Position numbers and translations under genes: made by a program. The notes below the pieces were generated by a model. The model was not told where the DNA came from. It did no database searches and saw only the letters and a program-made list of their open reading frames with translations. From Microcyclospora pomicola (Eukaryota > Ascomycota > Dothideomycetes > Capnodiales), in the NCBI GenBank assembly GCA_002786065.1, contig NHNY01000003.1:434001-498000 (forward strand): a stretch of 64,000 bases of DNA, in the 5' to 3' direction. Positions 37,397 to 49,259 of this stretch are shown one piece after another (position 1 is the stretch's first letter; the number at the start of each line of letters is the position of its first letter).

Positions 37397-38272
37397 TTTC
37401 AGAATCTGGCGGTTTGAGCACAGAAGAGGCTAGATATCTCTGACGCAACAGAATGGAAGGCCTCTTAGTCGGTTTCGAGAAATCATGGTGATCATGAGAT
37501 GTTGGCCGACCAGAAATTCGCGGGCATGGACATCTTGGGTAGCCAACTTTCCGACCAACTTCATACTCACATGTGTCTATCAGTATGCATGTCCAGAGGC
37601 TCATGTACCTGAACAGCTTGGTGATTGGCGGGAAGATCGCCTAGAAATGTGACTTGGATGTCTCCAAAGATCTTGCGTGTAAACAAGTGGGGCCAACGCC
37701 AATGGCTTGTTGGGCTGTATTGCGCAGAAACTCAACCCGGCAAAACGCTCAAGCTTCATATCCGCTATGCCAACATTGACAAGGTGCTTCTAGTCAGGAC
37801 CGCCCGACACCGGAGCTTCGTGACATATTAGGGCTTTCCTGTTGCTGCCAGCGACGCCTCATGACAAGTCGAGTGCAGAAAGCATAAGCATGGTGTTGAT
37901 GAGAAAGGAACAGCATCTCGACCTCTGAAAGGGCCATCAGTCCAGGCCTGTTGTGGAAGGTGTGCCGTCCTCATGCATCTTAGTGACAAGTCGTGCCAGG
38001 ACAAATTGCAGGCATCGGATAGCACGTGCGCTGCTTGAATGGAGTGGAAGGTGTGACATGAACGGCGCACGAGTTAAATTGTGGCCGAAAGTCACATCAT
38101 CCCCGCGAGTGGCATGGCCATGGCTGAGCGTTCGACGCTGCTTTAACGGCATCAAGCCGTCTTGCCACTGCTCTCGCCGGACCTTAAAAGACGGCTTGCG
38201 AACTGCGTGTAGTCGTTTTAGTCGAGGTAGACCATTGCTATCGTTCCTCACCTCAGACGGTCTACAGCTCAA
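37397..38272. other. Intergenic region, no supported gene
   Basis: About 0.9 kb between two plus-strand secreted-protein genes; only short frames with no recognisable features. It should contain the promoter of the phosphoesterase gene. Confidence 0.55.
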
Positions 38273-40578
38273 ATGCTGTCTTCAATCGTCCATGTCGCTG
38301 CATTTGCCGGTGTCGCTTGGGCTTGCCAGAGCTGCGAACATCCCGAACGTGATGTAGTGCTCACACGCAATGTCCGCCGTATGCAGCCGGACGCTCAGAG
38401 CACGAATCTCCTTCCAAGAGCGCCGTTGGAATGGGGTCAACTCAACTTCCTCCACACGACCGACACGCATGGATGGCTGGAGGGCCATCTCAAGGAGAAG
38501 AACTATGGCGCAGACTGGGGTGACTTCGTGAGCTTCGTGAAGGACATGCGGAGGAACGCCGACGCGTATGATGTCGACTTGCTGGTTGTCGACACTGGAG
38601 TATGGCGTGCTTGCTACACAATGTATAGTTGTCTAGAAACGCTAACGACCTTTGTCTAGGATCTCCACGATGGAGCTGGTCTGAGTGATGCCACATCGCC
38701 CAATGGCGTGTTGAGCAACCCAATCTTCGAGGTAAGCTGATGACCGAGAGCAGGCAAAGCGAGATCAGGGTTATATATCAGAGCTCTGATGTCCATCACG
38801 GTAGCTGTCACGTGTTGGCACAGTTTATGAAAGCCACATTGAGGCGCTTGTTGCAGGCGGTCATAAAGCTGATGTTTGTCAGGATATACAATACGATCTT
38901 CTGACCATTGGAAACCATGAGCTTTACCTAAGCGACATTGCCTACGAGACTTTCCGCAACTTCAGCTCGCACTATGGTGACCGTTACCTGACGAGCAATG
39001 TCCAGTAAGTCTCTTTCCTGTCGGATGTTGTAAGTAGCCTACGCTGATCTCACAATCAGGATCTACAACCCAGACACATCCGAGTATGAGTACATCGGGC
39101 AGACCCACCGTTACTTTAAAACCAAGAAGGGACTTCGTATCATGTCCTTCGGTCTTCTCTATGACTTCAAAGGTAACAGCAACGTGTCCAAAGTGCTTTC
39201 GGCAGCGCAAATGGTCAACCAGACCTGGTTCACGGACGCCATCAACACCAAGAAACCCATCGATCTCTTCCTGTTTCTCGGTCACAATCCTGTGCGACCA
39301 ACTTCTTCCACTAGCACCTTCAAGACATTGTTCAATGCCGTTCGTGCTGTGCATCCAGACACTCCTATCCAAATATTTGGCGGCCACACCCACGTCCGTG
39401 ATTTTGCAGTATACGATGACAAGACGACTGCGCTGGAGTCAGGCCGGTATTGCGAGACCTTGGGATGGTTGAGCATGACTGGACTGAAAAGCAAGACTTA
39501 CCGGGGCTGCTCATATCCCGAAGGTGTACCGCATCCAACCATGAAAGCAGTCAAGGTTGGACCCAGCTCAACCTCAAGCGCATCTGCTGTACCACTTGCA
39601 TCATCTACATCACCTTCGGATTTGGTCTATGCACGAAGATACCTGGACTGGAACCGCTTGACGATGGAGTACCATGCCAAGACTTCCCATGTGCGGAAGT
39701 TCGATACTGCCAAGGGCGTCGATGTGACGGAAGATATCACATCGACCCGACATGAGCTGAACCTGACATCACTCTTCGGGTGTGCTCCACAGACATGGTG
39801 CATTTCTTGCGCTCCATTTGGCTCGAACGGCAGCATCTACACCGTTCTTAGCCAAGCCCTGTCGACGGTTGTGAAGAATGAGAGCAGAGCTGACATTCCT
39901 CGCGTGATCGTGCTCAACACCGGATCAGTGCGGTTCGACCTTGTCAAGGGGCCGTTCACCTATGACGACTCCTTCATCGTCTCCCCATTCAGCGATGCAT
40001 TCCAGTATATTGCGAATGTGCCTTACTCGGCTGCTGTACAGGTTCTGCCCACCCTCAATGCTGGCGCGTACGAGAAACGATCTCTATCCAGCCGAGACTT
40101 CGACTTCTACAACCCCGGCCTGCCTCAAGTCGACACTTGCGTCGATCCCTCAAGCTCCTCTGAGGATGTCCTTACCAAGCGTAGCTTGGGGAAGATTATT
40201 CGTCGTCAAGCAGCAACCCCAGGCTATGTCACTACTGACGACTTTGGTACTGATGGTGATGACACTGTTCACTCCAAGATTCCATACTACCCGGTCCCGA
40301 ATGATTTCCAGGCCACAGCAGCGTTCCCAGCGAATGGCAGCATGCCTCAGACAGTCGATATGATCTTCCTGGATTTCATCGCGGACGATGTGATTGCAGC
40401 GCTGAACCAAGCCGGTCAGAGCTACACAGATGCAGATGTCAACTACTATCTGCCCGAGACCTTTACAACCAACAGTTACTTGCCAGCATACGCCAAAATT
40501 GCCTCGGACTGGCAGGCGGACGTGCCGAACTGTCCGGTGGGTCTTGGGGTGGGATACAATGATACTACGACCTCATGA
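38273..40578 (+). CDS. Secreted 5'-nucleotidase-like metallophosphoesterase
   Basis: Exons 38273-38599, 38660-38731, 38883-39004 and 39060-40578, 679 residues. Intron 2 is 151 nt, longer than its neighbours. The signal peptide ends near [11 protein letters not shown]. The calcineurin-like metallophosphoesterase core is complete: D64-x-H66 in HTTDTHGW, the GD motif split by intron 1 (VDTG|DLHDG), GNHE in [16 protein letters not shown] and [10 protein letters not shown]-terminal 5'-nucleotidase-type substrate domain follows ([33 protein letters not shown]). Fungal members are extracellular or wall-associated and release phosphate from nucleotides or other esters. A Lys-Arg site ([10 protein letters not shown]) and low-complexity Ser runs lie in loops. 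Class is firm; the natural substrate is not known. Confidence 0.9.
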
Positions 40579-40940
40579 TTGGGAGATAGATGCTGTATGA
40601 AACTGGGACGACAAAAATGTTGCTGTAGATGCAGAAAACTCCTAGAACATTACCATCTTGAATAGCATGTCGAGCACGTGATAGAGTAGTTCTAGCAGAC
40701 GGAAACATTTCCGACCTCTAAATCGAGTGCCTATACATGTCCGTCTGTTTTCGCCCGAATTAAACCTATATTGATATATACTGTACAGCTCTCAAATGGG
40801 CCATACAAAAAGAGCATTGCTGTGTTCGAAATGCTGATATTGCAATGAAACAAATTGCACCCGGAAAATTGTAGTCAATCCTGCCACAGGGTTGCGCTAA
40901 CACACGACCACAATCGTCAAAACTTGGTAAGGTTTCACTC
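40579..40940. other. Short intergenic region
   Basis: About 360 bp between the phosphoesterase stop and the SRR1-like gene, both on the plus strand. A/T-rich (ATTGATATATACTG near 40769). No gene seen. Confidence 0.55.
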
Positions 40941-41883
40941 ATGTCTCGTCCACAACAGCACGGCGATGATGGAGAGTGGACGCATGTTGGTCGGGGCAAG
41001 GGACGAGCTAAAGATCGGACCAAACACGATGCCGCGGCCAAACCTCTGCGTCAGGACTTTGCCCCATTGATGAAAGATGCCAGTCTTGATATGATACAGA
41101 AAGACTTCGACATCAAGCTGAAGGTGTGGCGCAAGAGCTCCTGCCGGAGACAGCTTATACAGTTCCTGGACAGTAAGAAGCCAGATGACGGGTGGTGTCT
41201 CGAGAACGCGATCTGTCTTGGTTCTCACAGCTTCAGCCGAGACAACTTCCGCAATCGACAAAGAGCCGTCATGCAGTTTGTGGCTTTCCACGACACAGTA
41301 CTTTACTTGCGGACTTTACAGGAAGCGCCGATCGTGATGTATGCGCAAGATCCGACCTACACCCCTCTCGATCGGACGTGGTTGGCAAGCGTCGATGTGA
41401 CTGCTACAAACCTTGACCTAGAAAACTTGCCAGAGACTGGGCTTGGTCCTGCTAAGGATTTACTCAGGAGCGAATCGCTTGTTTTCGAACTGTTTATGGA
41501 GGTGAGGACGGAAGCGGCGTTCGACTTGTTCGGGTCGGATCTGAGTCTCTATATAGGCTCCTCCTGCGATCATTTTCTCGCACGGGGGAGTGACAGCATG
41601 TTCGCTCTGCGGTATGTATCCCTCTATAACTGTTCTTGATAAGGAGACTTACTTGCAATTCAGCCGTGGGATAAGTGATGAGCGCAGGCAAGCCCAAGGG
41701 CTCAAGAAGCGAGATCAAAACGATAACTGGACACAAGATTGGGATATCTCGACTGACATAGCCACGTCTTTCCAGCAAAGTCACCGCAAGCTCGACTTCC
41801 CAACATTTCAGGAGGATCCTAATATCTTCGAAGGCCTGAAAATGTATTGGAAAGAGCCGAGCGACGAGGATGATAGGACATGA
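40941..41883 (+). CDS. SRR1-like domain protein
   Basis: Exons 40941-41611 and 41664-41883, 296 residues; the 52-nt intron (GTATGT donor, TTCAG acceptor) joins FALR and RGISDERR in frame. The N-terminus is basic (RGKGRAKDRTKHD). The SRR1-like domain is recognisable by CLENAICLGSHSFSRDNF, a predicted strand with bound aromatic segment (FVAFHDTVLYLRTL), then IVMYAQDPTYTPLDRTWL followed by the VDVTATN strand. SRR1 proteins were first linked to circadian and light signalling in plants; in fungi the role is largely unstudied. The C-terminal 70 residues are charged and probably disordered. Family assignment is moderate to good. Confidence 0.78.
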
Positions 41884-41984
41884 CAACGGGCCCAACATCA
41901 ACCATTCATGAGGGATATTCCATTTTGATTGGCGATTTGTATGCTACATGGAGGCCCAAATTCGATCATGATCGAACTCTGGGC

Positions 41985-42639
41985 TTACTTGATGTCCTTG
42001 CTTTGCACGACCGTCGCAAAAGCATCGGCCAATTCGTTCATGACCATCTTCGTTACCTCCGCACCTGAAGCACCGGGGATGTCGCGGTCTCCGACACAGT
42101 CCTCAGCGATCAAAGTATCATAGCCGAGTCTGGCTGAATCACGAGCTGTCGTCGAGACGCACACATGAGCCTATCATTTTCCTCTATTAGCACTTCACAC
42201 TGCAGAATCACGCGCATACCCGCAGGATGGAGACGGAATCGCCACTTACCATATACCCGACCAGCACGATCTTCTTGCTGCCCTCGCCATGCAAGTACTC
42301 ATCCAAGTTCGTGTCGGCGAAACAACTCGGGTGCACCTTCGAGATGACCTTCTCGCCATCCTTCGGCGCGAGCTCCTCGTACTCCTCGGCGAGCTTGGTG
42401 TTGGGCGTGAAGACCGGCGCGCCCTCGGGCGTCGAGTGCTTCACATGCACGACCTTGCCATTCGCTTCGCGGTACTTCTGCAGCAAGTCATCGATCGCTT
42501 TGCGCGTCTCCGGCACGTTCGACACCTTCAATTTCCCCTCAGCGTACTCATTTTGCGCGTCGATGATGACGAGCGTGCTGTCGGAGGGCGAGGCTGTGGA
42601 GGGCTGGACGCCCAGCAGAGAACGGAATGATGCTGCCAT
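41985..42639 (-). CDS. Isochorismatase-like cysteine hydrolase
   Basis: Exons 42639-42250 and 42170-41985, 191 residues, with a GTAAGT donor and GATAG acceptor joining VLVGYM and [12 protein letters not shown]. The ATG at 42639 ([10 protein letters not shown]) is the first ATG in frame. The catalytic triad of the family is visible: D27 in [11 protein letters not shown]101 in [12 protein letters not shown] and nucleophile C134 in AHVCVSTTA. Relatives hydrolyse amides or enol ethers (nicotinamidase, isochorismatase, N-carbamoyl hydrolases); the substrate cannot be told here. There is no signal peptide, so it is likely cytosolic. It is transcribed away from the cupin gene, with 564 bp between the start codons. 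Confidence 0.9.
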
Positions 42640-43203
42640 TGTGGAGTTTGTCAATGCTAGATGGAGGCTTGTGTGGTGGGGTCACAGGGAAACTTTAGAG
42701 AAATCGTGGCGATTGGACTTATGAAGTAGTTCGACCTCTATAGATATCATAGCCTGCCAGTTCCGTGTATGTACACTGACGATGATGCCCCGCAATATGA
42801 TGGTCGACTTGGTCACGGATGGATCTGCATGGTGGGGTCTTCCGGAGTGACAGCCGCAATACTCTCGTCATGTTTGACCACATCGTCTATCTCTCTATCT
42901 GAATATGAGCATAACACCGCAATGCATCCGTTCGGTGTTGGTCGCACGTAAGTGGAATTCTCCATTCTTACCAAGGTTCGATACGAGACTCTAGTATCGC
43001 TATACAAAGAAAGTAAACTGCATTGTTGTCTCTATAGCAGCACTTCCCCATAGACCCCGCTTTTGCCGCTGCTCACACATCCATCCATCCATGCAGCTTT
43101 TGTCCGATACTTCTCAATGTATACCTTCCATGCTATATAAATACACCAAAAGTGAAGGTCCAACATCTCCAAGCGACAGCCAGGATTCCCTGACACAATC
43201 ATC
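42640..43203. other. Divergent intergenic region between isochorismatase-like and cupin genes
   Basis: 564 bp shared by two divergently transcribed small metabolic genes. It holds the cupin TATA box listed separately and no gene of its own. A CCATCCATCC run is at 43080-43089. Confidence 0.55.
43134..43142 (+). promoter_or_regulatory. TATA box of the cupin gene
   Basis: TATATAAAT, 70 nt before the cupin ATG at 43204, in the correct orientation. Confidence 0.5.
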
Positions 43204-43826
43204 ATGTCAGCCTCTCACGACCACAGTCATGACGACCCTCACGACGCAGCATCCGCAGTGCCCGAAGACGGCTGGAAGAGCCGCGGCGTGCAAGTGATCC
43301 CCGCCGACTCGTTAGACGGCACCAACACGCCGCAGACGCCGGGCATGGACCGACGGGCAGCGATCGATTTCGCGCGCACCGGGGCGCAGAAATTATGGGC
43401 GGGGACGGTGCATATTCACCCAGACGCGAAGACAGGCGCGCACCACCATGGCCATCTGGAGAGCGTCATTTACGTGCTGAAGGGGCGGGCGCGGATGCGG
43501 TGGGGAGAGAAGCTGGAATTCACAGCGGAGGCTGGGCCGGGGGACTTCATCTATGTGCCGCCGTATGTGCCGCATCAGGAGGTAAGTGGAGGCTGAAGCG
43601 CTAGGTGGAGTTGGAAGCGTCTTGCGGAGAGATTCGAAAGGGTGCAAGGATCTTGTGGTGATCACGCTGACTGGACCGGGTGTAGATCAATGCGAATGCC
43701 GACGAGACGCTCGAGTGCGTGCTGATGAGGAGCGATAGCGAGGCGATCGCAGTCAATCTGCCGGAGCTGGAGCCTGTAGAGAAGCCAGAGACGGTGAAGT
43801 GGATTGATCCTACGCATCCAGAGTAG
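43204..43826 (+). CDS. Small cupin-domain protein
   Basis: Exons 43204-43581 and 43686-43826, 172 residues; the intron has a GTAAGT donor and a TGTAG acceptor. The N-terminus is His/Asp-rich (HDHSHDDPHD). The single cupin barrel shows motif 1 with likely metal ligands H80, H82 and E86 in GAHHHGHLESVIYVLKG and motif 2 with H124 in DFIYVPPYVPHQE. Small cupins like this may be isomerases, dioxygenases or sugar-binding proteins; no substrate can be assigned. Codon use is strongly G/C-ending in exon 1. The gene is divergent from the isochorismatase-like gene. Confidence 0.9.
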
Positions 43827-44705
43827 GTGGGAAAGTCGGATCGTCCGTGCCATGAGCTTCTTGTGCGGCCCTTGCAGTGGCCGGCTGGTTTGAACTCCAT
43901 GCGGTCTCTCCTCGACTTGACAATTCAACAAGATCTCTAAACAGTGGGAAACATAAAAGCCAGTAAAGATGCACGATTAGCTGATCCTTGACGGAAATAT
44001 CCAATGCCAGAAGTCGCGAGTTTTCAATCACCTCGATGGATTGCCCAAGCTCCAGGAAGGGGTACATTGTAATGTATTGCTCCGGTATAGTATTCCTGAC
44101 CAGGGGTGAAGATCACATTTTGGTACGTTGCGGATTCCCAATGTTCAAATGCTCAAATCTCCAAAGGTGTTCTATTGTGTCATGAACTCGTGAATATTCG
44201 TATTTCAGCACTCGTACCAGTTGACCGGAGCGGTGGGTATCTTGGCTTCAAAGTATAGCCGAAGCGACCTGAGCTTCGAAGACTCTACCGGCAGTCAAGC
44301 ACCGCGGATAGGAGATGTTCCCTTCACGTCACACACTTCAGCCTAGTAGAGCACATATGCCTCGTACGGATGGTGCATGGTCTGTATGCAGCAATGCGCA
44401 AGTCGTAACTTGTCGCCGGTAGCCTGGTCGGGGGTATCCGGCCGCAATAGTTCGGTCCGTACAGCGAGGTGTGTTTACCAGCATGAACAGTCGCACAATG
44501 TCTATCTGGCCCCAGAATGCTCGATGCCAAGGACCAGGAAAGAGCCATAGCTGCTTGTGGATCAAGCCTTCCTGTACGTTTCCAGATTGGCTGACCAAAC
44601 TTCACTGGATGCGTTCGGCTGGAGGTTTGCGCAAAGCAGGGACAAGGCGTGTGCAATGCGAAACGACGTGTTAGTGTAGCGCGTCATACCGGCGCATGAT
44701 CTACT
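43827..44705. other. Intergenic region between convergent genes, no supported gene
   Basis: About 0.9 kb between the cupin stop and the stop of the minus-strand rhodopsin-like gene. Short frames only (up to 110 codons on the minus strand at 44324-44656) with no recognisable features. Confidence 0.5.
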
Positions 44706-46050
44706 TCATTCGATCTTCGTGATGATTCCAGGCCCGGTCCCACTCGTCGCGGACTCCACTTCGATAGACCTTCGAATCATGATGGCATCGTCCTCAAGGC
44801 TGATAGGACCTCGGGAGTCATTCCCATGGTGAATCATCACCACATGATCGCTCTTGTTGCTGCCCGTGTGGATTCCGCCATTGATCATTTCTATGCGGTC
44901 TGACGGAGCATGACTGTCGGTTCTTGTCGGACGCGTTGGGACGCTCTTTGAGACGCTGCCTCGAAGGCCTCCAACTGCCTCCCCAGGCAGGAAGAATACC
45001 CCGCCAGTACTGGTCTTGTGGAAGAAGACAGGCAGGTTCGGTGCTAGGACTGTCATGGTGACGATGTTGAGTTCGATCAGGAACAGCATAGAGACCGGAA
45101 CATCGTTGAAAGTCCAGTCGCCTTGAAAAAAATTGCTGGGCGTAAGAGCTAGACGTGTGACAATGGCAGCGATACAAAGTCTGGGCGTCTGGTTAGCACA
45201 GGTGTACGCCTCTTCGCCACAACAGACTTACGGCACAAAGGCACCCATGGAGAAGGACCACCGAAGCTTAGTGCTCCGCCTGGCGCTGGTATGCCAGATG
45301 ATCCACAAGAAGGCCACCAATTGTCCAATGATCATCAAGATGGATAAGCCTCCGGACACATAGAAGAATGCTGGCTAGAGGCTCGGTCAGGGTTGGAGAT
45401 CATTGTCTTCGCTATACAACATCACACATACCTTCGGGATCCACCTGCCAGAAAACGCGGCGGCGATGACGGTGACATTGGCAATAGCCCATAAGCCAAT
45501 GACACCCGAGAAGATATCAATGTATAGCTGGAAACGGCGACTGCGCGCGGTGCGTCTTGCCAGCAGATTGTATGAGATTTTGATTAACCCGTGAGAAATG
45601 AAGAATATAAAGAACGTGCCAAGATAAAGCTGGCACAGATTAGTATGAACACGAGGTCATGCACGGCCAGCAGATGATCTCACATTCTTCATATACGTCA
45701 ATTGTGAAGACGAGAAATCTTTCGTATGGCGTCCAAAACCAGCCTGCACAGTCACAGCATATAACGCGAAATACCCAACATCGAGTGCCTGTGTAATCAA
45801 TTAGCTGTGCTGCGATGTGACGAGTCATAGTGAACGTTGAGGGGCCATGGCATACCGCGCCAAATAGCATGAGTATGCTATCTGGATGGAAGATGGTCCT
45901 GGCAATATACCGGTTGTAGACTGCTATCGCGACCATGAGGATCATGGCCGACAGCATGATGCCGCCGGTGATGATGATCTGAGGCCCATGGTTGTTGGCA
46001 TTGATGCTTGCTGGTGGCGTCGCCGTAATGGGTCGCGTCGTTGTGGCCAT
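44706..46050 (-). CDS. Fungal rhodopsin-like integral membrane protein
   Basis: Five exons: 46050-45856, 45788-45684, 45629-45432, 45374-45232 and 45180-44706, 371 residues. All four introns are 50-70 nt GT-AG introns that keep frame. The N-terminus (IIITGGIMLSAMILMVAIAVYNRYIAR) begins the seven-helix bundle. Later helices are seen in DVGYFALYAVTVQAGFGRHT, YLGTFFIFFISHGLIKISYN, FSGVIGLWAIANVTVIAAAF, GGLSILMIIGQLVAFLWIIW and VPVSMLFLIELNIVTMTVLAP. The fingerprint (aromatic plus GFGRHT after helix 3, Ile/Leu-rich helix 4) is that of the large rhodopsin-domain family of filamentous fungi. These have no proven ligand or retinal lysine and include PTH11-like receptors. The hydrophilic tail after about residue 240 holds many Ser, Asp and Arg residues. 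Exact role unknown. Confidence 0.88.
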
Positions 46051-47472
46051 CGGTCTCCAATTTCAGGACTACCGCACGGCCAAGCACAAAGCAAAGCAAG
46101 GTGAGCAGCGCAAAGGAATGGCGCCGTGGCCTTCAAGGCCGTCGACGACGTTGTCACCCAAAGTCCTCGAAGAGATAGCAAGTGATACCCCATGAAGGAA
46201 GACTGCAGTTGAAAACCAGATGCTAGTGCTCGAGCGCTAGAACTATTGGTTGACCAAGCAAACACAATCGGTCCCGAAAGGCCGATTTCCAGGGTCCGAT
46301 GGATTTGAGTACAGCGACGGTGCATAAGACGACATCTTATTGCGCCACTAGAGAATGTCGACCATTGCCTAGACCTGGTCGGGATTACGAATGCTGAGCG
46401 CAATCGGACAGCGAAAATTTGAGGAAGCGCGACTACCATGTCAGTCATGTGCAGCAGTGTAGGATTCCGTGTCCAGGGGCTAGAGTCGGGCCAATCGTCA
46501 AAACATACGAAAGGCACAGTCGCGGGAGCTCGTTTCTGTGGGGTTTCAACGAAGTGGCACGAGGTGAGCTGTGCGAAGATTGGATGAGACTGACGTCCAG
46601 ATAGAGGATGGCGATCTTCGCCGAGATCGCCTGATAGATGCGTCTCCCGGGATGTAAAGCCGGTAGAATCGGTTTGCGTCTTACTGCATTCTGCGCTGTC
46701 TCCGAGTCTTGTCGCGTGTCGCCGCGGAAGTCGCGCTTCTTAGCATCGATGATCGATGCATCTTCGTGGCCATGCTGACGCAAGTGAACTTGGCCAATGA
46801 ATGCACCAAACACGGTACCAGTTGCAGTTTGTATGAGCTGGTCTCTCCGATCATACACAGAGAAACGAACCGAAGGCGATGCTTGACCAGGACGGAACCC
46901 CCCGGACCGTTGATCGCTACGACATTCCGCCCACGAAACCCTCCTTGCTCCTGAAGGATCGAGGAAATCATTCTGAAGCTCCCCGGCTCATCCGCGCAGC
47001 AGCATGCAGCGTGTGGTATGATGCACAGCCTGGACATTACATGTAGGAAAACCCTGGCTCCAGCACATCACCCTTAGATCTCCTGCTTGAATTCTGGTGT
47101 GGAAATGCTTAGCGGCCAGACCTATCACACATTCGCTAAAGTCTAATTTGGCTCGCCGGGCCCATCATCCTTGTACTGCCGCAGCCTTTCTGGCCGCCAC
47201 ACCCGCCCCTCCCTCTACTATCACTCCTTGCTTGCATCCAAGCATTATTGAGCTGTTTCCCAGGATGCGGTCCCCATTTTCCAGAGCGGTGCGCGTGTGA
47301 TACGCGAGATCGCATGCTCAGGGAGTGTGAGTGTATAGTGGGATCTTGTTCTCATATTCTTATACGGCCGCCGAGGCTTCGTTACATGTCGCGCCGCACT
47401 ATCTGTCTCTCACTCAATACATAAAAGCAAGGTCGAGTGCCGCCGCTCGGCAATTCGAAGCAATCAGCAATC
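46051..47472. other. Divergent intergenic region, no supported gene
   Basis: About 1.4 kb between the start of the rhodopsin-like gene and the start of the permease gene. Several short frames (for example 46445-46858 minus) have no recognisable features. It should contain both promoters. Confidence 0.5.
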
Positions 47473-49259
47473 ATGGAGTTAGTTCAGCTGCATTCTGCTG
47501 GCAAAGAATGGTCCGAAAATGGGGGATATGGACCCGATTACCAGCGACGCGACCATGGTGACATGATGCGAATGGGCAAGACACAGCAGTTCCGAGTATG
47601 CATTCTTTTCATTGGTGATCGTGCGTTGCAAGAAGGTCACTAATTTGAGGTCATGCTATCAGAGAAACTTCAAGACGGTGGCGATCAGTTCATTCTCTGT
47701 AGTGACCATGATGGGATGGGTCTTCCTACCAATGTACCAACTCCTGTTTCCATATGATCATCGACATGATACTGATCCATCGAAGCAATGCACCGTCTGT
47801 GATTGAAGTCGTTGGTACCGGTGGCTGTATCACGATCTTCCTCGCAAACTTCTTTGGCTTCCTCTCTACCGTTCTGAGCCTTGCGGAAATGAGCTCAATT
47901 GCTCCAACTGCTGGTGGTCAATATCAGTATCGTTTACCTCCACCATTTATCAACTCGTTTTATGCTGACAGAATAACAGCTGGACGTCAGAGTTCGCCCC
48001 TCCTAGCATGCAAAAGTTCTTGTCATACATCTCCGGCTGGTTGTCTAGTCTCTCATGGCTTGTGGGCGTCGCCAGCGGTGTATACCTAGTGGCCACTTTG
48101 ATCCCTAACCTGATAGCACTAAACAATCCCGGCTTCGAGCCAAAGGCATGGCAGGGATATCTGTTCGTCCTCGCCATTATGCTAATCACTTTCATCATCA
48201 ACGGATTCCTCGCCAAGCATCTCCCCCTGCTCGAAGGATTTGTCTTTTGCTTCACCATCCTGGCATTCATCTCCATCATCATTGTCCTCTTGGTGCTATC
48301 TCCCAAGGCTTCAGGTAGTCAAGTTTTCCAGAGCTTCACTCCTGACCTTGGCCACACGGGTCTGCTCGAGCTGTTCGCTCTGCAGGTCGTGATATTCTTC
48401 AGCTTCCTTGGCTCGGACAGTACCGCTCACATGGCAGAAGAGACTCAACAGGCGAGCTTGGTCATCCCTCGGGCGATGGTCTGGTCATATTGTATCAACG
48501 GACTGCTAGACTTCGTGATCATCATAGTCATTTGCTTTTGTTGGATCGATCCGGAAGCCTATGCCAACACGACCACTGGTTATCCATTCTTGGAGCTGTT
48601 CATCACAGCTACCGGCTCCACCAACGGTGCTATTGCGATCACCAGTGTCATGATCATTCTGGTTGTCCTCAGCGCCACCAACTTTGTCGCCTCGACTAGC
48701 AGGCAGGTCTTTGCATTCGCCCGCGACAACGGGTTACCTGGCAGCTCGTGGATCAGTAAGGTAAACCAGAGAACATTGACGCCCATCAACTCGTTATTGG
48801 TGGTGACGATGTTCACTGTGCTGATCTCTTTGATTGGTTTGGGCAGTTCGACGTAAGTTAACACTATTCCCTTCAACGCCTAGAAGGTTGAGTCGTGACT
48901 AACTTCCACCGATTTGCAGAGCTTTCTTCGCCATTGTCTCCCTCCAGGTCATGGCAATCGCCGCCACTTACCAGGTCTCCCTGATCTGCCTAGTCTGGCG
49001 TCGTCTCTTTGGCCGCCGTCTGCCGCACGCTCAATGGTCCCTTGGTCGGTCCGGACTCGCGATGAACCTCATCAGCATCGTCTATGGATGGTACCTATTG
49101 GTCTACTCTGCTATGCCAAGTGTATACCCGGTCACAGCAGAGAACATGAATTGGGCTCCGGTCATGTTCGGCGGTGTTATGCTCCTGAGCTTGATCTACT
49201 ACTTCGTATGGGCTCGAAAAATCTATGACGGCCCAGCGGTACACGTGGCACAGGACTGA
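47473..49259 (+). CDS. Amino-acid/choline-type permease (APC superfamily)
   Basis: Five exons: 47473-47595, 47663-47733, 47786-47926, 47980-48852 and 48920-49259, 515 residues. The N-terminal tail is hydrophilic, then about 12 transmembrane segments follow. Family motifs include LSLAEMSSIAPTAGGQYHW in the second to third helix region, WTSEFAPPSMQKFLSYISGWL, the conserved ETQQASLVIPRAM segment after the sixth helix, and FVASTSRQVFAFARDNGLPGS. These are typical of fungal GABA/choline permeases in the plasma membrane. Intron 2 (47734-47785) uses an unusual GTACCA donor and an AAG acceptor; it is needed to keep frame between VFLP and NAPSVIEVVGTGGC. The substrate cannot be assigned. Confidence 0.9.

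Noticed and set aside
46445-46858. 137-codon minus-strand frame between rhodopsin-like gene and permease
   Set aside because: Composition and length look random, with no recognisable domain or splice partner.
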